Part shown: positions 1-9,423 of the stretch, in pieces
How the letters are laid out: each line of letters begins with the position of its first letter
Numbering within the stretch: the stretch's first letter is position 1
Source of the DNA: Endozoicomonas sp965196975
GTDB taxonomy: Bacteria; Pseudomonadota; Gammaproteobacteria; Pseudomonadales; Endozoicomonadaceae
Assembly: GCF_965196975.1 (NCBI RefSeq)
Contig: NZ_OZ239981.1
Coordinates: 2,480,001-2,544,000, forward strand
Length of the DNA: 64,000 nt
Reading direction: 5' to 3'
Position numbers and translations under genes: made by a program
The notes under the pieces: model-generated
What the model was told of the DNA's origin: nothing
The model's input: only the letters and a program-made list of their open reading frames with translations
Databases searched by the model: none

Positions 1-195
1 ACGAAATAATTACTGATCAAACTCGAGACCACTATTTTGATACATGTTCCTTCCTATATAGCAGTAAAAAGCAATCGTTGTTTACTTTGACCCATACTTG
101 TTTATTGCTCAGCCTTCATAAGTTACACCTTAACCACTTAGAAAATTATCCTCAGTCAATACAATGCTGAAAGAAAGCTCTAACCACTCATAGGT
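1..195. other. Unassigned left edge
   Basis: These bases lie downstream of the ABC permease gene. I see no open frame with a plausible start and no clear hairpin followed by a T-run. The stretch is AT-rich and is cut by the window edge. Confidence 0.4.
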
Positions 196-1365
196 CTAGG
201 TTCTTTTAGAAAAGCCATACATTTTCCATGCAGGCAGACAGGCCGTCAAAAAGCCAAGCAAGAATAAAAGAAGCAACCAGAAAAGATGCTCTACTGGCAA
301 CCGAATACTACTTACAACCGGAATCCAGTTACCAAGGAATAGCGTGGATAACTTATAGATAACAACCCCGGAAAACAGTGCAAAAACAATCTGAAGAACG
401 GGTTCAGCCAATGTCAACCCTGCCAGCTGCCAGGGTCTTGCTCCAACCATTCGCAGCAATTCGACTTCCTGTTTTCGTTCTGCAAACCCAGCAGACAAAT
501 TAAAAAAAATCATCATTAGTGAAAGCACACCTATGATAAAGCTCATGGCCATAAAAACATTATTCAATATGCGCTCATAATGCCCGAGCTTCTCCAGCTC
601 CAATGCAGGAATAACAACTTCCAGTGGGATTTTGTATTTCGACTTCAGAGCCTGCTGAACTGCAAACAGCGACTGCCGGTGCTTTAGCTTGATCAAGACA
701 AAATTGATATAGTCTGTCTTTATTCCATGGGTTTTACGGGTTTTTCTTAGCCCTTCGATTGGAATCAAAATATTATTATCCAGTGACGTTCCTGTCTCCA
801 CTAGTACTCCCTGAATAACAAAGGGGGTTTGATACTCATCCTTTAATGACGGTGAAAAGCCATTCGCAATGGTCAGTGTTTCTCCCGGGTGATATTGGTA
901 TTCTTCGGCAAGCTCAGCACCTATAAACGCAGAAAGCTCATTCCTGAAAGTCGTACCATTGCCACTGCTACCAATGAAGTTAACCGCTTTAAGTTGTAGG
1001 GTATCCATATAACGCGTAGTGCTACCCGTCACGGTATGTCCACGGTGGCTTTCATTTGTAGACACCGGTGTAACCCACTCAGCTTCCTGAAGAGCAACAA
1101 GGTCTTCATATACTTCCCAGGGAATAACGGGTGGAGGGGGACCAATACGAAAAAGACTGTAAAGCACCAGATGTACAGGCTGCGAGGGGGCACCGACAAT
1201 CAGATCAGCCTCGGAGGACACCTGTCTTGCATAGGATCTTGCTGCTTCGTGAATGTGACTGATGACCAGAAGAAGCGCGACACTCAAAGCCAAGGCAAAT
1301 ATGGATATTATTGAGCGCCCTGATCGCTGCCCAAGACTTTTGCGCATAATCGTCATCATGACCAT
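196..1365 (-). CDS. ABC transporter permease, FtsX/MacB-like
   Basis: This is a 389-residue inner-membrane permease of the FtsX/MacB/LolC type. It has one hydrophobic segment near residues 18-36, a large periplasmic region of about 230 residues, and three C-terminal membrane segments from about residue 270. The stretch after the second membrane segment (ERKQEVELLRMVGARPWQL) is the cytoplasmic loop that contacts the ATPase in this family. Its start overlaps the end of the upstream ATPase gene by about 10 bases, so the two are translated as a pair. With the DUF2796/ZrgA-like protein upstream, the set resembles the zinc-regulated zrgABC genes of Vibrio. A lipoprotein-release or macrolide-type role cannot be excluded from sequence alone. 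Confidence 0.85.
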   Translation of the reverse strand: MVMMTIMRKSLGQRSGRSIISIFALALSVALLLVISHIHEAARSYARQVSSEADLIVGAPSQPVHLVLYSLFRIGPPPPVIPWEVYEDLVALQEAEWVTPVSTNESHRGHTVTGSTTRYMDTLQLKAVNFIGSSGNGTTFRNELSAFIGAELAEEYQYHPGETLTIANGFSPSLKDEYQTPFVIQGVLVETGTSLDNNILIPIEGLRKTRKTHGIKTDYINFVLIKLKHRQSLFAVQQALKSKYKIPLEVVIPALELEKLGHYERILNNVFMAMSFIIGVLSLMMIFFNLSAGFAERKQEVELLRMVGARPWQLAGLTLAEPVLQIVFALFSGVVIYKLSTLFLGNWIPVVSSIRLPVEHLFWLLLLFLLGFLTACLPAWKMYGFSKRT

Positions 1366-2072
1366 CGGTTTTCTCGCTCTTTGGCCAGGTTTATGGTCTC
1401 CATATTGATATATCGGTCAAAACCATCAATGCCGCTTTCATCATGGGTTGTGCAGATTAATGTTGCGCCACTGGCTCGACATTCATCCTGTAAGAGCCTG
1501 TAAACCGCCTTCTTGCCCTTACAGTCCATGGCAGAAGCTGGCTCATCAGCCAACACCATCTCGGGCTTGCCAATCAATGCACGAGCTATAGCAAAACGCT
1601 GTTGCTGACCAGCACTGTAATTTTCAGCATTTTTTGATAGTCGTGACGGGTCTTTCAAGCTGAGCTTACGGATGAGGCGAAAGGCATCATTGGCGACCGT
1701 CTCAGAGCGTTTTTCGGCATCCTCTTTCCGTTTTGATGAGAAATAACAAGGCAGCAAAATATTATCAAAAGCACTCAGATAGGGAACAAGACGGTAATGC
1801 TGAAAGACAAAGCCAATGGCATCAGCACGAAGCCGTTCGAGCGCCAACGCACCAATCTTTCCCATATCTTCGCCCAGAACAACCACCTCTCCCTTACTAA
1901 ATGAAGTGAGCCCCATCATGGCCCTCAAAAGTGCTGTTTTACCACTACCATTCCCACCCTGAATACAAACTGTCTCGCCGGCAGTAATTACAAGCTCAGG
2001 AATATTCAAAACCTCTGTTTCACCAATATGCTGTTCAAGACCATGAATAGAAACATCACGAGAACGTATCAT
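1356..2072 (-). CDS. ABC transporter ATP-binding protein
   Basis: A 238-residue cytoplasmic ATPase of the MacB/LolD class. Walker A is seen as GGNGSGKTALL near residue 38, the signature as SAGQQQRFAIARAL near residue 150, Walker B as MVLADEPAS, and the switch histidine in TTHDE. It would power the FtsX-like permease encoded immediately downstream, whose start it overlaps. Its own ATG overlaps the stop of the upstream ZrgA-like gene by 4 bases (ATGA), which indicates translational coupling in a three-gene operon. There is no membrane domain. The substrate cannot be read from this protein. Confidence 0.9.
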   Translation of the reverse strand: MIRSRDVSIHGLEQHIGETEVLNIPELVITAGETVCIQGGNGSGKTALLRAMMGLTSFSKGEVVVLGEDMGKIGALALERLRADAIGFVFQHYRLVPYLSAFDNILLPCYFSSKRKEDAEKRSETVANDAFRLIRKLSLKDPSRLSKNAENYSAGQQQRFAIARALIGKPEMVLADEPASAMDCKGKKAVYRLLQDECRASGATLICTTHDESGIDGFDRYINMETINLAKERENRWS

Positions 2073-2626
2073 CTTAATATCCCCGACTTAATGGTGACTT
2101 GTAATTTACCAGGATATACAACGGTCTTACTTTGCCAATTCTCGGTGGTCAGCCAGACATCAATGGCTTTCAAGTCGGGCAATGCTTCATATAATTTCAC
2201 ATCAATATATTTCAACTGCCCCGGTCTTTCACAATGAAAGGTTTGAAATCCGTTTATTCGATCCATGCTCTGATCGACCTTTACTTCAACTATACGGCAA
2301 CGGGCAGCAGTAGATGGCAAAGCAAAGTGCGACAAGCGCTTTAGCTGTTCATACAAAAGCTTCAAATCCATTTTTTTCTTAAGTACGGATAGAGACTCTT
2401 CCTTTAGGGCAATATAAAGCGTCAGGTTTTCACCTGAAATACTGATATCCAACCCCATACGTGCTGGTTCCACAGCTCTGTGAAGCATTATTTCAGCCCG
2501 GCTTCCCGTTCCTGATACAACAAACAGAAATAGCAGGAAGCATTTCACGTGCTTCTGCCGCAGGAAATACAGGAGCAAAGCTAAAATACTCAGTAATAGT
2601 GCTGAACTCGTTGTGCGCATGCACAA
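2069..2626 (-). CDS. DUF2796/ZrgA-like periplasmic protein
   Basis: The protein matches the general layout of the DUF2796 (ZrgA) family of periplasmic zinc-uptake accessory proteins: an early strand pair (LDISISGENLTLYIAL), a conserved cysteine (AARCRIVEV), a second cysteine (FHCERP) and the C-terminal pattern YEALPDLKAIDVWLTTENW. Family members usually carry a histidine-rich stretch in the middle; this one has none. The ATG gives 185 residues but has a poor ribosome-binding site. A GTG at 2548 would begin directly with a signal peptide (VKCFLLFLFVVSGTGSRA) and is a credible alternative start. It is the first gene of the operon with the ATPase and permease. Confidence 0.62.
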   Translation of the reverse strand: MCMRTTSSALLLSILALLLYFLRQKHVKCFLLFLFVVSGTGSRAEIMLHRAVEPARMGLDISISGENLTLYIALKEESLSVLKKKMDLKLLYEQLKRLSHFALPSTAARCRIVEVKVDQSMDRINGFQTFHCERPGQLKYIDVKLYEALPDLKAIDVWLTTENWQSKTVVYPGKLQVTIKSGILR

Positions 2627-2649
2627 AGTTATCGGTCAATTACAGATAA

Positions 2650-3027
2650 AAATAAGAGTTTCCGCTATTTGTCGTCCATACTGAGTACTGGCACGAGCAG
2701 ATAAGGCTTGACTGCTTCTTTTCCTTCAAACAACAACCTCTCAACCTTATGTTTTATATAAATATTTTTCTTTTCAAAAGGCATTTTGGCCTACACTGAC
2801 TAATGTCAACCACTAGCCCCCATCAAATAGCTCAAGCTCTGTTGCACGCATGATGAACAATAGGTGTGAGGGTATCTCTGATCCTAGAGCCCGATCTTAA
2901 TTTTGAACACACTCAGGTGAAGGTCTTCAGCCAATCAATTCAAGTTCCAGTGTTTTGAGCAAACAATGGGGCATTTTATCCAATAAACGTCAACACTCCC
3001 TTAACCCGGCATACTTGGAGCCATTCC
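2650..3027. other. Intergenic region between divergent genes
   Basis: About 380 bases separate the ZrgA-like gene (minus) from the OmpA-like gene (plus), so promoters for both should lie here. I see no credible coding frame, no strong dyad, and no promoter match I would defend. The only clear signal is the Shine-Dalgarno GGAG about 10 bases before the ATG at 3028. Confidence 0.4.
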
Positions 3028-3960
3028 ATGCGTTTCCTCATATCCTGTAAATCATTACCTCTAATAATGATCACTTTGTTTCTAAATGGTTGTGCCAGTG
3101 ATGGCAACATGAACCGCTGGAGTAAATGTGCACTGATTGGCGCAGGCACCGGTGGTCTTTTTGGTGCTGCTGCAAATAGTAAGTCCAGCTCATCTGACAG
3201 TGGAAAGTCTGCTGCATATGGTGCAATCGGAGGTGCGGTTGTCGGCGCAGCTATCTGTGCCCTTACTGGTGGAGACCATGATAAAGATGGCATTTTCGAT
3301 AAAAAAGACCGCTGTACTAACACGCCAGCCGGTGTCAAAGTCGATATAAAGGGCTGCCCTCTCGATTCAGACAAAGATGGCGTTCCTGATTATATGGATA
3401 AATGTCCGAATACACCTTACGGTGCAGCAGTGAATTCAGAAGGCTGTCCGGATTCTGATGGAGATGGAGTCCCGGATAATATGGATCGCTGCCCCAACAC
3501 CCCTGCAGGAACTCCCGTTGATCGCTATGGCTGCCCAACAGACAGTGACGGCGATGGTGTCCCTAATGCCATCGATAAATGCCCCAACACCCCTAAAGGA
3601 ACCCCCGTTGATGCTGATGGATGCCCTCTGCAGAGAGAGCTGGGTATTATTTATTTCGGCTTTGACAAAACAGATATTGACCAAGAGGGTCGCCAGGAGC
3701 TGAATCAAATTGCTGAAGCGGCTAAAAAACAACCTGGCATTCGCCTCACCGCTGTTGGGTATACTGATTCAACCGGACCTCTTGAGTACAACAGAAGCTT
3801 GGCTCTTCGTCGCGCTGAAAGTGTGAAGAAATACCTGGTAGACAAGGGAGTAAGCAGTAGCCAAATCAAAACGGTTACCGGTGGTGAGCTTGAGTTTGGC
3901 GATCAAACTAAGACCGGTCGACGTCACAACCGCCATGTAACCCTTACTATCGAACGGTAA
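3028..3960 (+). CDS. OmpA-family lipoprotein with thrombospondin type 3 repeats
   Basis: A 310-residue outer-membrane lipoprotein. The signal peptide ends in a lipobox (LNGC, Cys22). A glycine-zipper segment follows (about residues 37-80, with GAGTGGLFGAA and GAIGGAVVGAA). Four calcium-binding thrombospondin type 3 repeats come next (about residues 82-200), each with a DxDxDGxxD loop, a CPNTP motif and a closing GCP. The C-terminal OmpA domain (about 205-310) carries the peptidoglycan-binding signature (VGYTDSTG, YNRSLALRRAESVKKYL, NRHVTLTIE). It probably tethers the outer membrane to the cell wall in a calcium-dependent way. GGAG lies upstream of the chosen ATG. Confidence 0.9.
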   Translation: MRFLISCKSLPLIMITLFLNGCASDGNMNRWSKCALIGAGTGGLFGAAANSKSSSSDSGKSAAYGAIGGAVVGAAICALTGGDHDKDGIFDKKDRCTNTPAGVKVDIKGCPLDSDKDGVPDYMDKCPNTPYGAAVNSEGCPDSDGDGVPDNMDRCPNTPAGTPVDRYGCPTDSDGDGVPNAIDKCPNTPKGTPVDADGCPLQRELGIIYFGFDKTDIDQEGRQELNQIAEAAKKQPGIRLTAVGYTDSTGPLEYNRSLALRRAESVKKYLVDKGVSSSQIKTVTGGELEFGDQTKTGRRHNRHVTLTIER

Positions 3961-4121
3961 TTGCAGAGTTACTCCTAGCCCTATTCTCTTGTTAACACCA
4001 CCCGAAGGAGTATCACTGGTTCTAAGCAAGGACGCTTTATCCCTTTCATTTTTTAAAACATCGACTCCCGTCAATGGTTTTGCCTGTTTCTTTTTGAGCC
4101 TGTGGGATAGTATTGATAAAA

Positions 4122-4129
4122 CTCAAACC
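4122..4129. repeat. Target-site duplication of IS66 copy 1
   Basis: The octamer CTCAAACC at 4122-4129 is repeated exactly at 5729-5736, on either side of the 1599-bp element. Eight bases is the usual IS66-family duplication. Confidence 0.95.
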
Positions 4130-5728
4130 GTAACTATTCAGCACCCTTCATATAAATCTGGAATTTTCTGATTTTTCGACCATCATCTTATACTCAATTT
4201 TTCTAACAAATCTCCAGTATGGAACCAGACTTCCCAGCTACTCCGTTTACCGAAGCTCTCCTTAAAGAGAATGAAGAGCTTCGGACCGAGAATGCGCTTT
4301 TACGGGAACGTTGCAGCGAACTGGAAGAAAGGGTTAATAAAAACAGTCAAAACAGTAGTAAGCCACCATCGTCAGATGGTTATCAAAAGCCCAGTAAAAA
4401 AGGGAGTGATAAAGGTGATACATCTTCCAAAGAAGCCCCCTGCTCCTCACAGGAAACACCGAACCCCAAAAGCCTTAGACCATCTTCAGGCAATAAACCA
4501 GGTGGCCAGAAAGGTCATCAAGGCTCTTGTTTGAGACGTGTCGCCTTACCCGATTATGTCAGGCATCTGAAGGTTGAAAAATGTTGCTGTTGCCAGTCTT
4601 CGCTTATCGATATTAAACCCACCAAATACATTGAGCGACAGGTTTTTGATCCAGGTAGACCCGGAGAATTTGAAGTTACCGCGTACTGGGCAGACGTTAA
4701 AGTATGTCCTTGTGGTAAACGGAACACCGCTGAGTTTCCCCAAGGAGTGAAAGCCGCTGCTCAATACGGAGAAGTGACTCAGGCAATGGCTGTTCATTTA
4801 AACCAGTATCACTTCATCCCATATCACCGGGTGTCTGAGTATTTCAATACTATTTATTGCATGAGTGTCAGCGCAGGCTCTGTTGCCAATTTTGTTGCCT
4901 ATACCCATGAGAACCTGGCCTCTACTGAGCAGAGTATCCGCGATGCTTTACAAGAAAGTCCGGTTGCAGGAGCGGATGAAACTGGCATGCGGGTTGACGG
5001 TTCACTGTGGTGGTTACACATTATGCGAGATGACCAATGGACGCTTTACTACCTCTCAGAAAGGCGAGGTTGTGAAGCAATGGATGCAATGGGCATCCTG
5101 CTGACTTTTGCAGGCATTCTGGTTCACGATCATTGGAAGTCCTACTTTGCCTATGCGGCAGTGCATGTGCTTTGTAATGCCCATCATCTGAGAGAGCTTC
5201 AGGGAGTTGTCGATAGGGATGCGAATAAGCTGGCTCTGCGGCTGATGAAATTGCTTACGCTCTCCTGGCACTTCTGCAAGAAATACAAAGCAGCCGGTCT
5301 GACTCAAATGCCTGGTGCAATACAGCTTCGCATTGAGACGATATACGACCAAATCCTTCAAAGGGCTCTCACGAAGGAAACCGCTTATATGGAAAAACAA
5401 CGACAGGTGCTTGGACGTAAGAAGGTCAGGAATACCAAGGCCTACAACCTGTTCAAAAGGCTTATTGAGTTTAAGGTTGAAACGTTGCGCTTCATGTCGG
5501 ACTTTTCAATTCCCTTCGATAACAATGGCAGTGAACGTGATGCCAGGATGGCCAAACTTAAGCAGAAGATCTCAGGCTGCTTCAGAAGCGAAGACGGAGG
5601 TACCATGTTTACCCGAATCCGAAGCTATTTATCATCTGCTAAAAAGCAGGGGTTGAACATATTTCAGGCGCTTCTTAAAGCGGTTCGAAATTACAACAAT
5701 ACGCCTTTGCTGGGTGCTGAATAGTTAC
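4130..5728 (+). mobile_element. IS66-family element, copy 1 (1599 bp)
   Basis: The element has perfect 17-bp terminal inverted repeats, GTAACTATTCAGCACCC at the left and its complement at the right. It carries one transposase gene and no small tnpA/tnpB partners, as in the ISBst12 subgroup of IS66. It sits between the OmpA-like gene and the DMT exporter gene, ending 37 bases before the exporter ATG, so any native promoter of that gene has been displaced. Other copies are at 7825, 48765 and 58015. Confidence 0.95.
4219..5724 (+). CDS. tnpC: IS66-family transposase (TnpC type), copy 1
   Basis: A 501-residue DDE transposase. The N-terminus is a leucine-zipper coiled coil (about residues 12-40), followed by a polar Ser/Lys-rich linker and a GGQKGHQG motif. 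A zinc-finger domain follows (Cys pairs around CCCCQSS and CPCGK). The catalytic domain has the first Asp in GADETGM, the second in VHDHWKSY and the Glu in GSERDARM. The stop codon TAG lies inside the right terminal repeat. The reading frame is intact, so this copy should be active in principle. Confidence 0.95.
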   Translation: MEPDFPATPFTEALLKENEELRTENALLRERCSELEERVNKNSQNSSKPPSSDGYQKPSKKGSDKGDTSSKEAPCSSQETPNPKSLRPSSGNKPGGQKGHQGSCLRRVALPDYVRHLKVEKCCCCQSSLIDIKPTKYIERQVFDPGRPGEFEVTAYWADVKVCPCGKRNTAEFPQGVKAAAQYGEVTQAMAVHLNQYHFIPYHRVSEYFNTIYCMSVSAGSVANFVAYTHENLASTEQSIRDALQESPVAGADETGMRVDGSLWWLHIMRDDQWTLYYLSERRGCEAMDAMGILLTFAGILVHDHWKSYFAYAAVHVLCNAHHLRELQGVVDRDANKLALRLMKLLTLSWHFCKKYKAAGLTQMPGAIQLRIETIYDQILQRALTKETAYMEKQRQVLGRKKVRNTKAYNLFKRLIEFKVETLRFMSDFSIPFDNNGSERDARMAKLKQKISGCFRSEDGGTMFTRIRSYLSSAKKQGLNIFQALLKAVRNYNNTPLLGAE

Positions 5729-5765
5729 CTCAAACCTACTCACTTAACGTCTCCAAGCAGTATTC

Positions 5766-6647
5766 ATGACAGACAATAGCAGAGCCTGTTTCTACGCCCT
5801 GGCCACGGCCTTATTGTGGTCAACCATTGCCACCGCCTTTAAAATAGCCCTTCAACATCTTGACCCATGGCAGCTGGTATTCTGGTCTGTGGCAACCTCC
5901 ACCATTCTGCTTATCATCATTGTCATGATTCAGGGCAAGGCTGGTTTAATCGTTTCCCAATTCAAACAATCACCGGGATTATTCATTGTCCTGGGACTGT
6001 TAAACCCTTTTCTCTATCACGTTGCCCTGTTCGGCGCTTATGACCTTCTTCCAGCCCAGCAGGCGCAGGCATTAAACTACAGCTGGCCAATGGCGCTAAC
6101 CCTGCTTGCCGTTCCTTTGCTGGGCAGAAAGCTGTCTTTTAAAAGTCTGCTCTGCTGCCTGCTGGCCTACGCTGGTGTATTGATTATCTGTACCCGTGGG
6201 GAGTTTCAGAACCTCAATTTCTCCAGTCCCACAGGAGTCCTTCTGGCGCTTTCAAGTACCATTATCTGGGCGCTATATTGGATTTTTAATACCCGACGCG
6301 AAGGGGATCCAGTGGTTGGGCTGCTGATCTGCTTCCTTTGTGGACTGCCCTGGATTATTGGTGCCACCGCCCTCTTTTCCAGCTTCTGGCCAATTTCCAC
6401 TGAAGGTCTGGCTGCAGCTGCCTATGTTGGACTGGTTGAAATGGGCTTTGCCTATATCCTGTGGTTGAAAGCCCTTAAGCTGGCAGACAATACCGCGATG
6501 ATCAGCAATATCAGTTATTTGAGCCCATTTCTATCTTTGATCTTCATTGCCAATATTCTTGGCGAGTCTATCTATCCAGCCACCTATGCTGGTTTGATTA
6601 TGATTATTGTTGCAGTCCTGGCTCAGCAGCATCTCAGTAGAAAGTAA
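5766..6647 (+). CDS. DMT-superfamily (EamA) exporter
   Basis: A 293-residue inner-membrane protein with about ten predicted membrane helices in two EamA repeats (about 10-140 and 150-290). The first repeat opens with the pattern ALLWSTIATAFKIAL, and the second contains STIIWALYWIFNTRR. Members of this superfamily export amino acids or other small metabolites; the arrangement resembles the YddG type of aromatic amino acid exporter, but the substrate is not determined here. The gene is followed after 5 bases by trmN6, so they are probably co-transcribed. An IS66 copy ends 37 bases upstream of the start. Confidence 0.85.
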   Translation: MTDNSRACFYALATALLWSTIATAFKIALQHLDPWQLVFWSVATSTILLIIIVMIQGKAGLIVSQFKQSPGLFIVLGLLNPFLYHVALFGAYDLLPAQQAQALNYSWPMALTLLAVPLLGRKLSFKSLLCCLLAYAGVLIICTRGEFQNLNFSSPTGVLLALSSTIIWALYWIFNTRREGDPVVGLLICFLCGLPWIIGATALFSSFWPISTEGLAAAAYVGLVEMGFAYILWLKALKLADNTAMISNISYLSPFLSLIFIANILGESIYPATYAGLIMIIVAVLAQQHLSRK

Positions 6648-6652
6648 ACATC

Positions 6653-7390
6653 ATGGCCAGAAACAGCTACTTTGCTTTTAAACAGTTCCGAATTGAACAA
6701 GGTGAATGCGCCATGAAAGTCACCACGGATGCCTGCATCTTTGGTGCCCTTCTGGCGGAGTCATCGCAATTGCGACAAAGCCAGTCCATTCTGGATATTG
6801 GCGCAGGAACCGGCCTGCTCAGCCTGATGGCCGCTCAGAACAGTCAGGCGAAAATCACAGCCGTGGAGCTGGATGAAGAAGCATCACAGCAAGCTATCAG
6901 TAACTTTGCCGCCAGCCCGTGGGCTGATCAGTGCCAGCTGGTTAATAGCGCTATCCAAACGTTCTCTGCAAACAATACCCAGCGCTTTGACTGTGTCATT
7001 TCGAACCCCCCTTTTTTTCAGCAATCCTTCAAAGGGGATGATCAGCGACGAAACATGGCCCGGCATACTGATAGCCTGAGTTTTACTGATCTTATCAAGG
7101 CGATTTCCAGGCATTTGGCAAACAGTGGAGAAGCCTGGATTCTACTGCCCGTAGAATCCACTCCGCGTTTTTTGGAAACAGCTGCCCAGGAGAGGCTTGA
7201 ATTGATTAAAAAAATGGGACTGCGTTCTTCAAGCCTTCATCCAAACCACCGTTATATCCTGGTTTTAAAACACCTAAATCCGGATAAACCACAGGAAACT
7301 CAAGAGAAGACTGTCACCATATATGACCAAGTTCCTCACTATACGGATGAAACCAGACAGCTGATGTCTCCGTATTATCTCGCTCTTTAG
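6653..7390 (+). CDS. trmN6: tRNA1(Val) (adenine(37)-N6)-methyltransferase TrmN6
   Basis: A 245-residue SAM-dependent methyltransferase that modifies A37 in tRNA-Val (also known as YfiC). The N-terminus carries the family pattern FAFKQFRIEQGECAMKVTTDA. Motif I is LDIGAGTGLLSLMAA, and the N6-adenine catalytic motif NPPF is followed by FQQSFKGDD. Length fits the E. coli enzyme closely. It starts 5 bases after the DMT exporter gene and ends just before the convergent small gene at 7393. Confidence 0.92.
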   Translation: MARNSYFAFKQFRIEQGECAMKVTTDACIFGALLAESSQLRQSQSILDIGAGTGLLSLMAAQNSQAKITAVELDEEASQQAISNFAASPWADQCQLVNSAIQTFSANNTQRFDCVISNPPFFQQSFKGDDQRRNMARHTDSLSFTDLIKAISRHLANSGEAWILLPVESTPRFLETAAQERLELIKKMGLRSSSLHPNHRYILVLKHLNPDKPQETQEKTVTIYDQVPHYTDETRQLMSPYYLAL

Positions 7391-7392
7391 GC

Positions 7393-7839
7393 CTAATGAT
7401 CCGCAATGACGTTCAGGCAACTGTTACCGAAGCAACTGTACAGACGGTCTGCGGCATGAAGCGGGTTATTATCACGGAGTGGCTCTACTGGCTCAGCGCC
7501 TTTAGAAGCAAAAACCTGCTCCTGTGCAGGCAACTGCCGATTGGCAGAATCGACCAGCAGGTTACGTGAAGAGTCACTCAGCAAACTGTCTCGGTGGGGC
7601 TGGGCAGTCTGTAACGGCTGCCCAAGGTTTGCTGGAAACTTCTTAGACACCAACTCATTGCCTCGATCACCTTGCGTAACGGTCTGTTCAATCGTTGATG
7701 AATTGAGATGGTTGGATGAGTAGGGAATCGCCAACCGGGTTCTAGGCCGGTTATCAAACTCCAAAGCCCACAGCAGTGTGACCAGAAAAACCCCACAAAA
7801 CATCCACACTGGCTTAGTATTATTGTAACTATTCAGCAC
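7393..7839 (-). CDS. Membrane-anchored hypothetical protein; start codon severed by IS66
   Basis: I do not recognise this protein. It has one N-terminal membrane or signal segment (KPVWMFCGVFLVTLLWALEF) and a polar, Gln/Ser-rich remainder with two cysteines near the end (SCFGNSC). IS66 copy 2 has inserted within its first codons. Removing the IS and one TSD copy gives an ATG at 9437-9435 with a good ribosome-binding site (GAGAGGAAATC before ATG) and the N-terminus MNNNTKPVW. In the present sequence the frame continues into the IS end and could only start at a GTG in the terminal repeat at 7839 (MLNSYNNTKPVW). The gene is probably silenced. Confidence 0.6.
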   Translation of the reverse strand: MLNSYNNTKPVWMFCGVFLVTLLWALEFDNRPRTRLAIPYSSNHLNSSTIEQTVTQGDRGNELVSKKFPANLGQPLQTAQPHRDSLLSDSSRNLLVDSANRQLPAQEQVFASKGAEPVEPLRDNNPLHAADRLYSCFGNSCLNVIADH

Positions 7840-9423
7840 CCTTCATATAAATCTGGAATTTTCTGATTTTTCGACCATCATCTTATACTCAATTTTTCTA
7901 ACAAATCTCCAGTATGGAACCAGACTTCCCAGCTACTCCGTTTACCGAAGCTCTCCTTAAAGAGAATGAAGAGCTTCGGACCGAGAATGCGCTTTTACGG
8001 GAACGTTGCAGCGAACTGGAAGAAAGGGTTAATAAAAACAGTCAAAACAGTAGTAAGCCACCATCGTCAGATGGTTATCAAAAGCCCAGTAAAAAAGGGA
8101 GTGATAAAGGTGATACATCTTCCAAAGAAGCCCCCTGCTCCTCACAGGAAACACCGAACCCCAAAAGCCTTAGACCATCTTCAGGCAATAAACCAGGTGG
8201 CCAGAAAGGTCATCAAGGCTCTTGTTTGAGACGTGTCGCCTTACCCGATTATGTCAGGCATCTGAAGGTTGAAAAATGTTGCTGTTGCCAGTCTTCGCTT
8301 ATCGATATTAAACCCACCAAATACATTGAGCGACAGGTTTTTGATCCAGGTAGACCCGGAGAATTTGAAGTTACCGCGTACTGGGCAGACGTTAAAGTAT
8401 GTCCTTGTGGTAAACGGAACACCGCTGAGTTTCCCCAAGGAGTGAAAGCCGCTGCTCAATACGGAGAAGTGACTCAGGCAATGGCTGTTCATTTAAACCA
8501 GTATCACTTCATCCCATATCACCGGGTGTCTGAGTATTTCAATACTATTTATTGCATGAGTGTCAGCGCAGGCTCTGTTGCCAATTTTGTTGCCTATACC
8601 CATGAGAACCTGGCCTCTACTGAGCAGAGTATCCGCGATGCTTTACAAGAAAGTCCGGTTGCAGGAGCGGATGAAACTGGCATGCGGGTTGACGGTTCAC
8701 TGTGGTGGTTACACATTATGCGAGATGACCAATGGACGCTTTACTACCTCTCAGAAAGGCGAGGTTGTGAAGCAATGGATGCAATGGGCATCCTGCTGAC
8801 TTTTGCAGGCATTCTGGTTCACGATCATTGGAAGTCCTACTTTGCCTATGCGGCAGTGCATGTGCTTTGTAATGCCCATCATCTGAGAGAGCTTCAGGGA
8901 GTTGTCGATAGGGATGCGAATAAGCTGGCTCTGCGGCTGATGAAATTGCTTACGCTCTCCTGGCACTTCTGCAAGAAATACAAAGCAGCCGGTCTGACTC
9001 AAATGCCTGGTGCAATACAGCTTCGCATTGAGACGATATACGACCAAATCCTTCAAAGGGCTCTCACGAAGGAAACCGCTTATATGGAAAAACAACGACA
9101 GGTGCTTGGACGTAAGAAGGTCAGGAATACCAAGGCCTACAACCTGTTCAAAAGGCTTATTGAGTTTAAGGTTGAAACGTTGCGCTTCATGTCGGACTTT
9201 TCAATTCCCTTCGATAACAATGGCAGTGAACGTGATGCCAGGATGGCCAAACTTAAGCAGAAGATCTCAGGCTGTTTCAGAAGCGAAGACGGAGGTACCA
9301 TGTTTACCCGAATCCGAAGCTATTTATCATCTGCTAAAAAGCAGGGGTTGAACATATTTCAGGCGCTTCTTAAAGCGGTTCGAAATTACAACAATACGCC
9401 TTTGCTGGGTGCTGAATAGTTAC
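7825..9423 (+). mobile_element. IS66-family element, copy 2 (1599 bp)
   Basis: It has the same 17-bp terminal repeats as copy 1 and an 8-bp duplication GTATTATT (7817-7824 and 9424-9431). It interrupts the first codons of the minus-strand gene that ends at 7393. It differs from copy 1 by a silent base in the transposase (GGCTGTTTC instead of GGCTGCTTC near 9273). Confidence 0.95.
7914..9419 (+). CDS. tnpC: IS66-family transposase, copy 2
   Basis: The 501-residue protein is identical to that of copy 1, with an intact frame and all DDE and zinc-finger residues. One synonymous change separates the genes. It faces away from the disrupted gene at 7393. Confidence 0.95.
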   Translation: MEPDFPATPFTEALLKENEELRTENALLRERCSELEERVNKNSQNSSKPPSSDGYQKPSKKGSDKGDTSSKEAPCSSQETPNPKSLRPSSGNKPGGQKGHQGSCLRRVALPDYVRHLKVEKCCCCQSSLIDIKPTKYIERQVFDPGRPGEFEVTAYWADVKVCPCGKRNTAEFPQGVKAAAQYGEVTQAMAVHLNQYHFIPYHRVSEYFNTIYCMSVSAGSVANFVAYTHENLASTEQSIRDALQESPVAGADETGMRVDGSLWWLHIMRDDQWTLYYLSERRGCEAMDAMGILLTFAGILVHDHWKSYFAYAAVHVLCNAHHLRELQGVVDRDANKLALRLMKLLTLSWHFCKKYKAAGLTQMPGAIQLRIETIYDQILQRALTKETAYMEKQRQVLGRKKVRNTKAYNLFKRLIEFKVETLRFMSDFSIPFDNNGSERDARMAKLKQKISGCFRSEDGGTMFTRIRSYLSSAKKQGLNIFQALLKAVRNYNNTPLLGAE

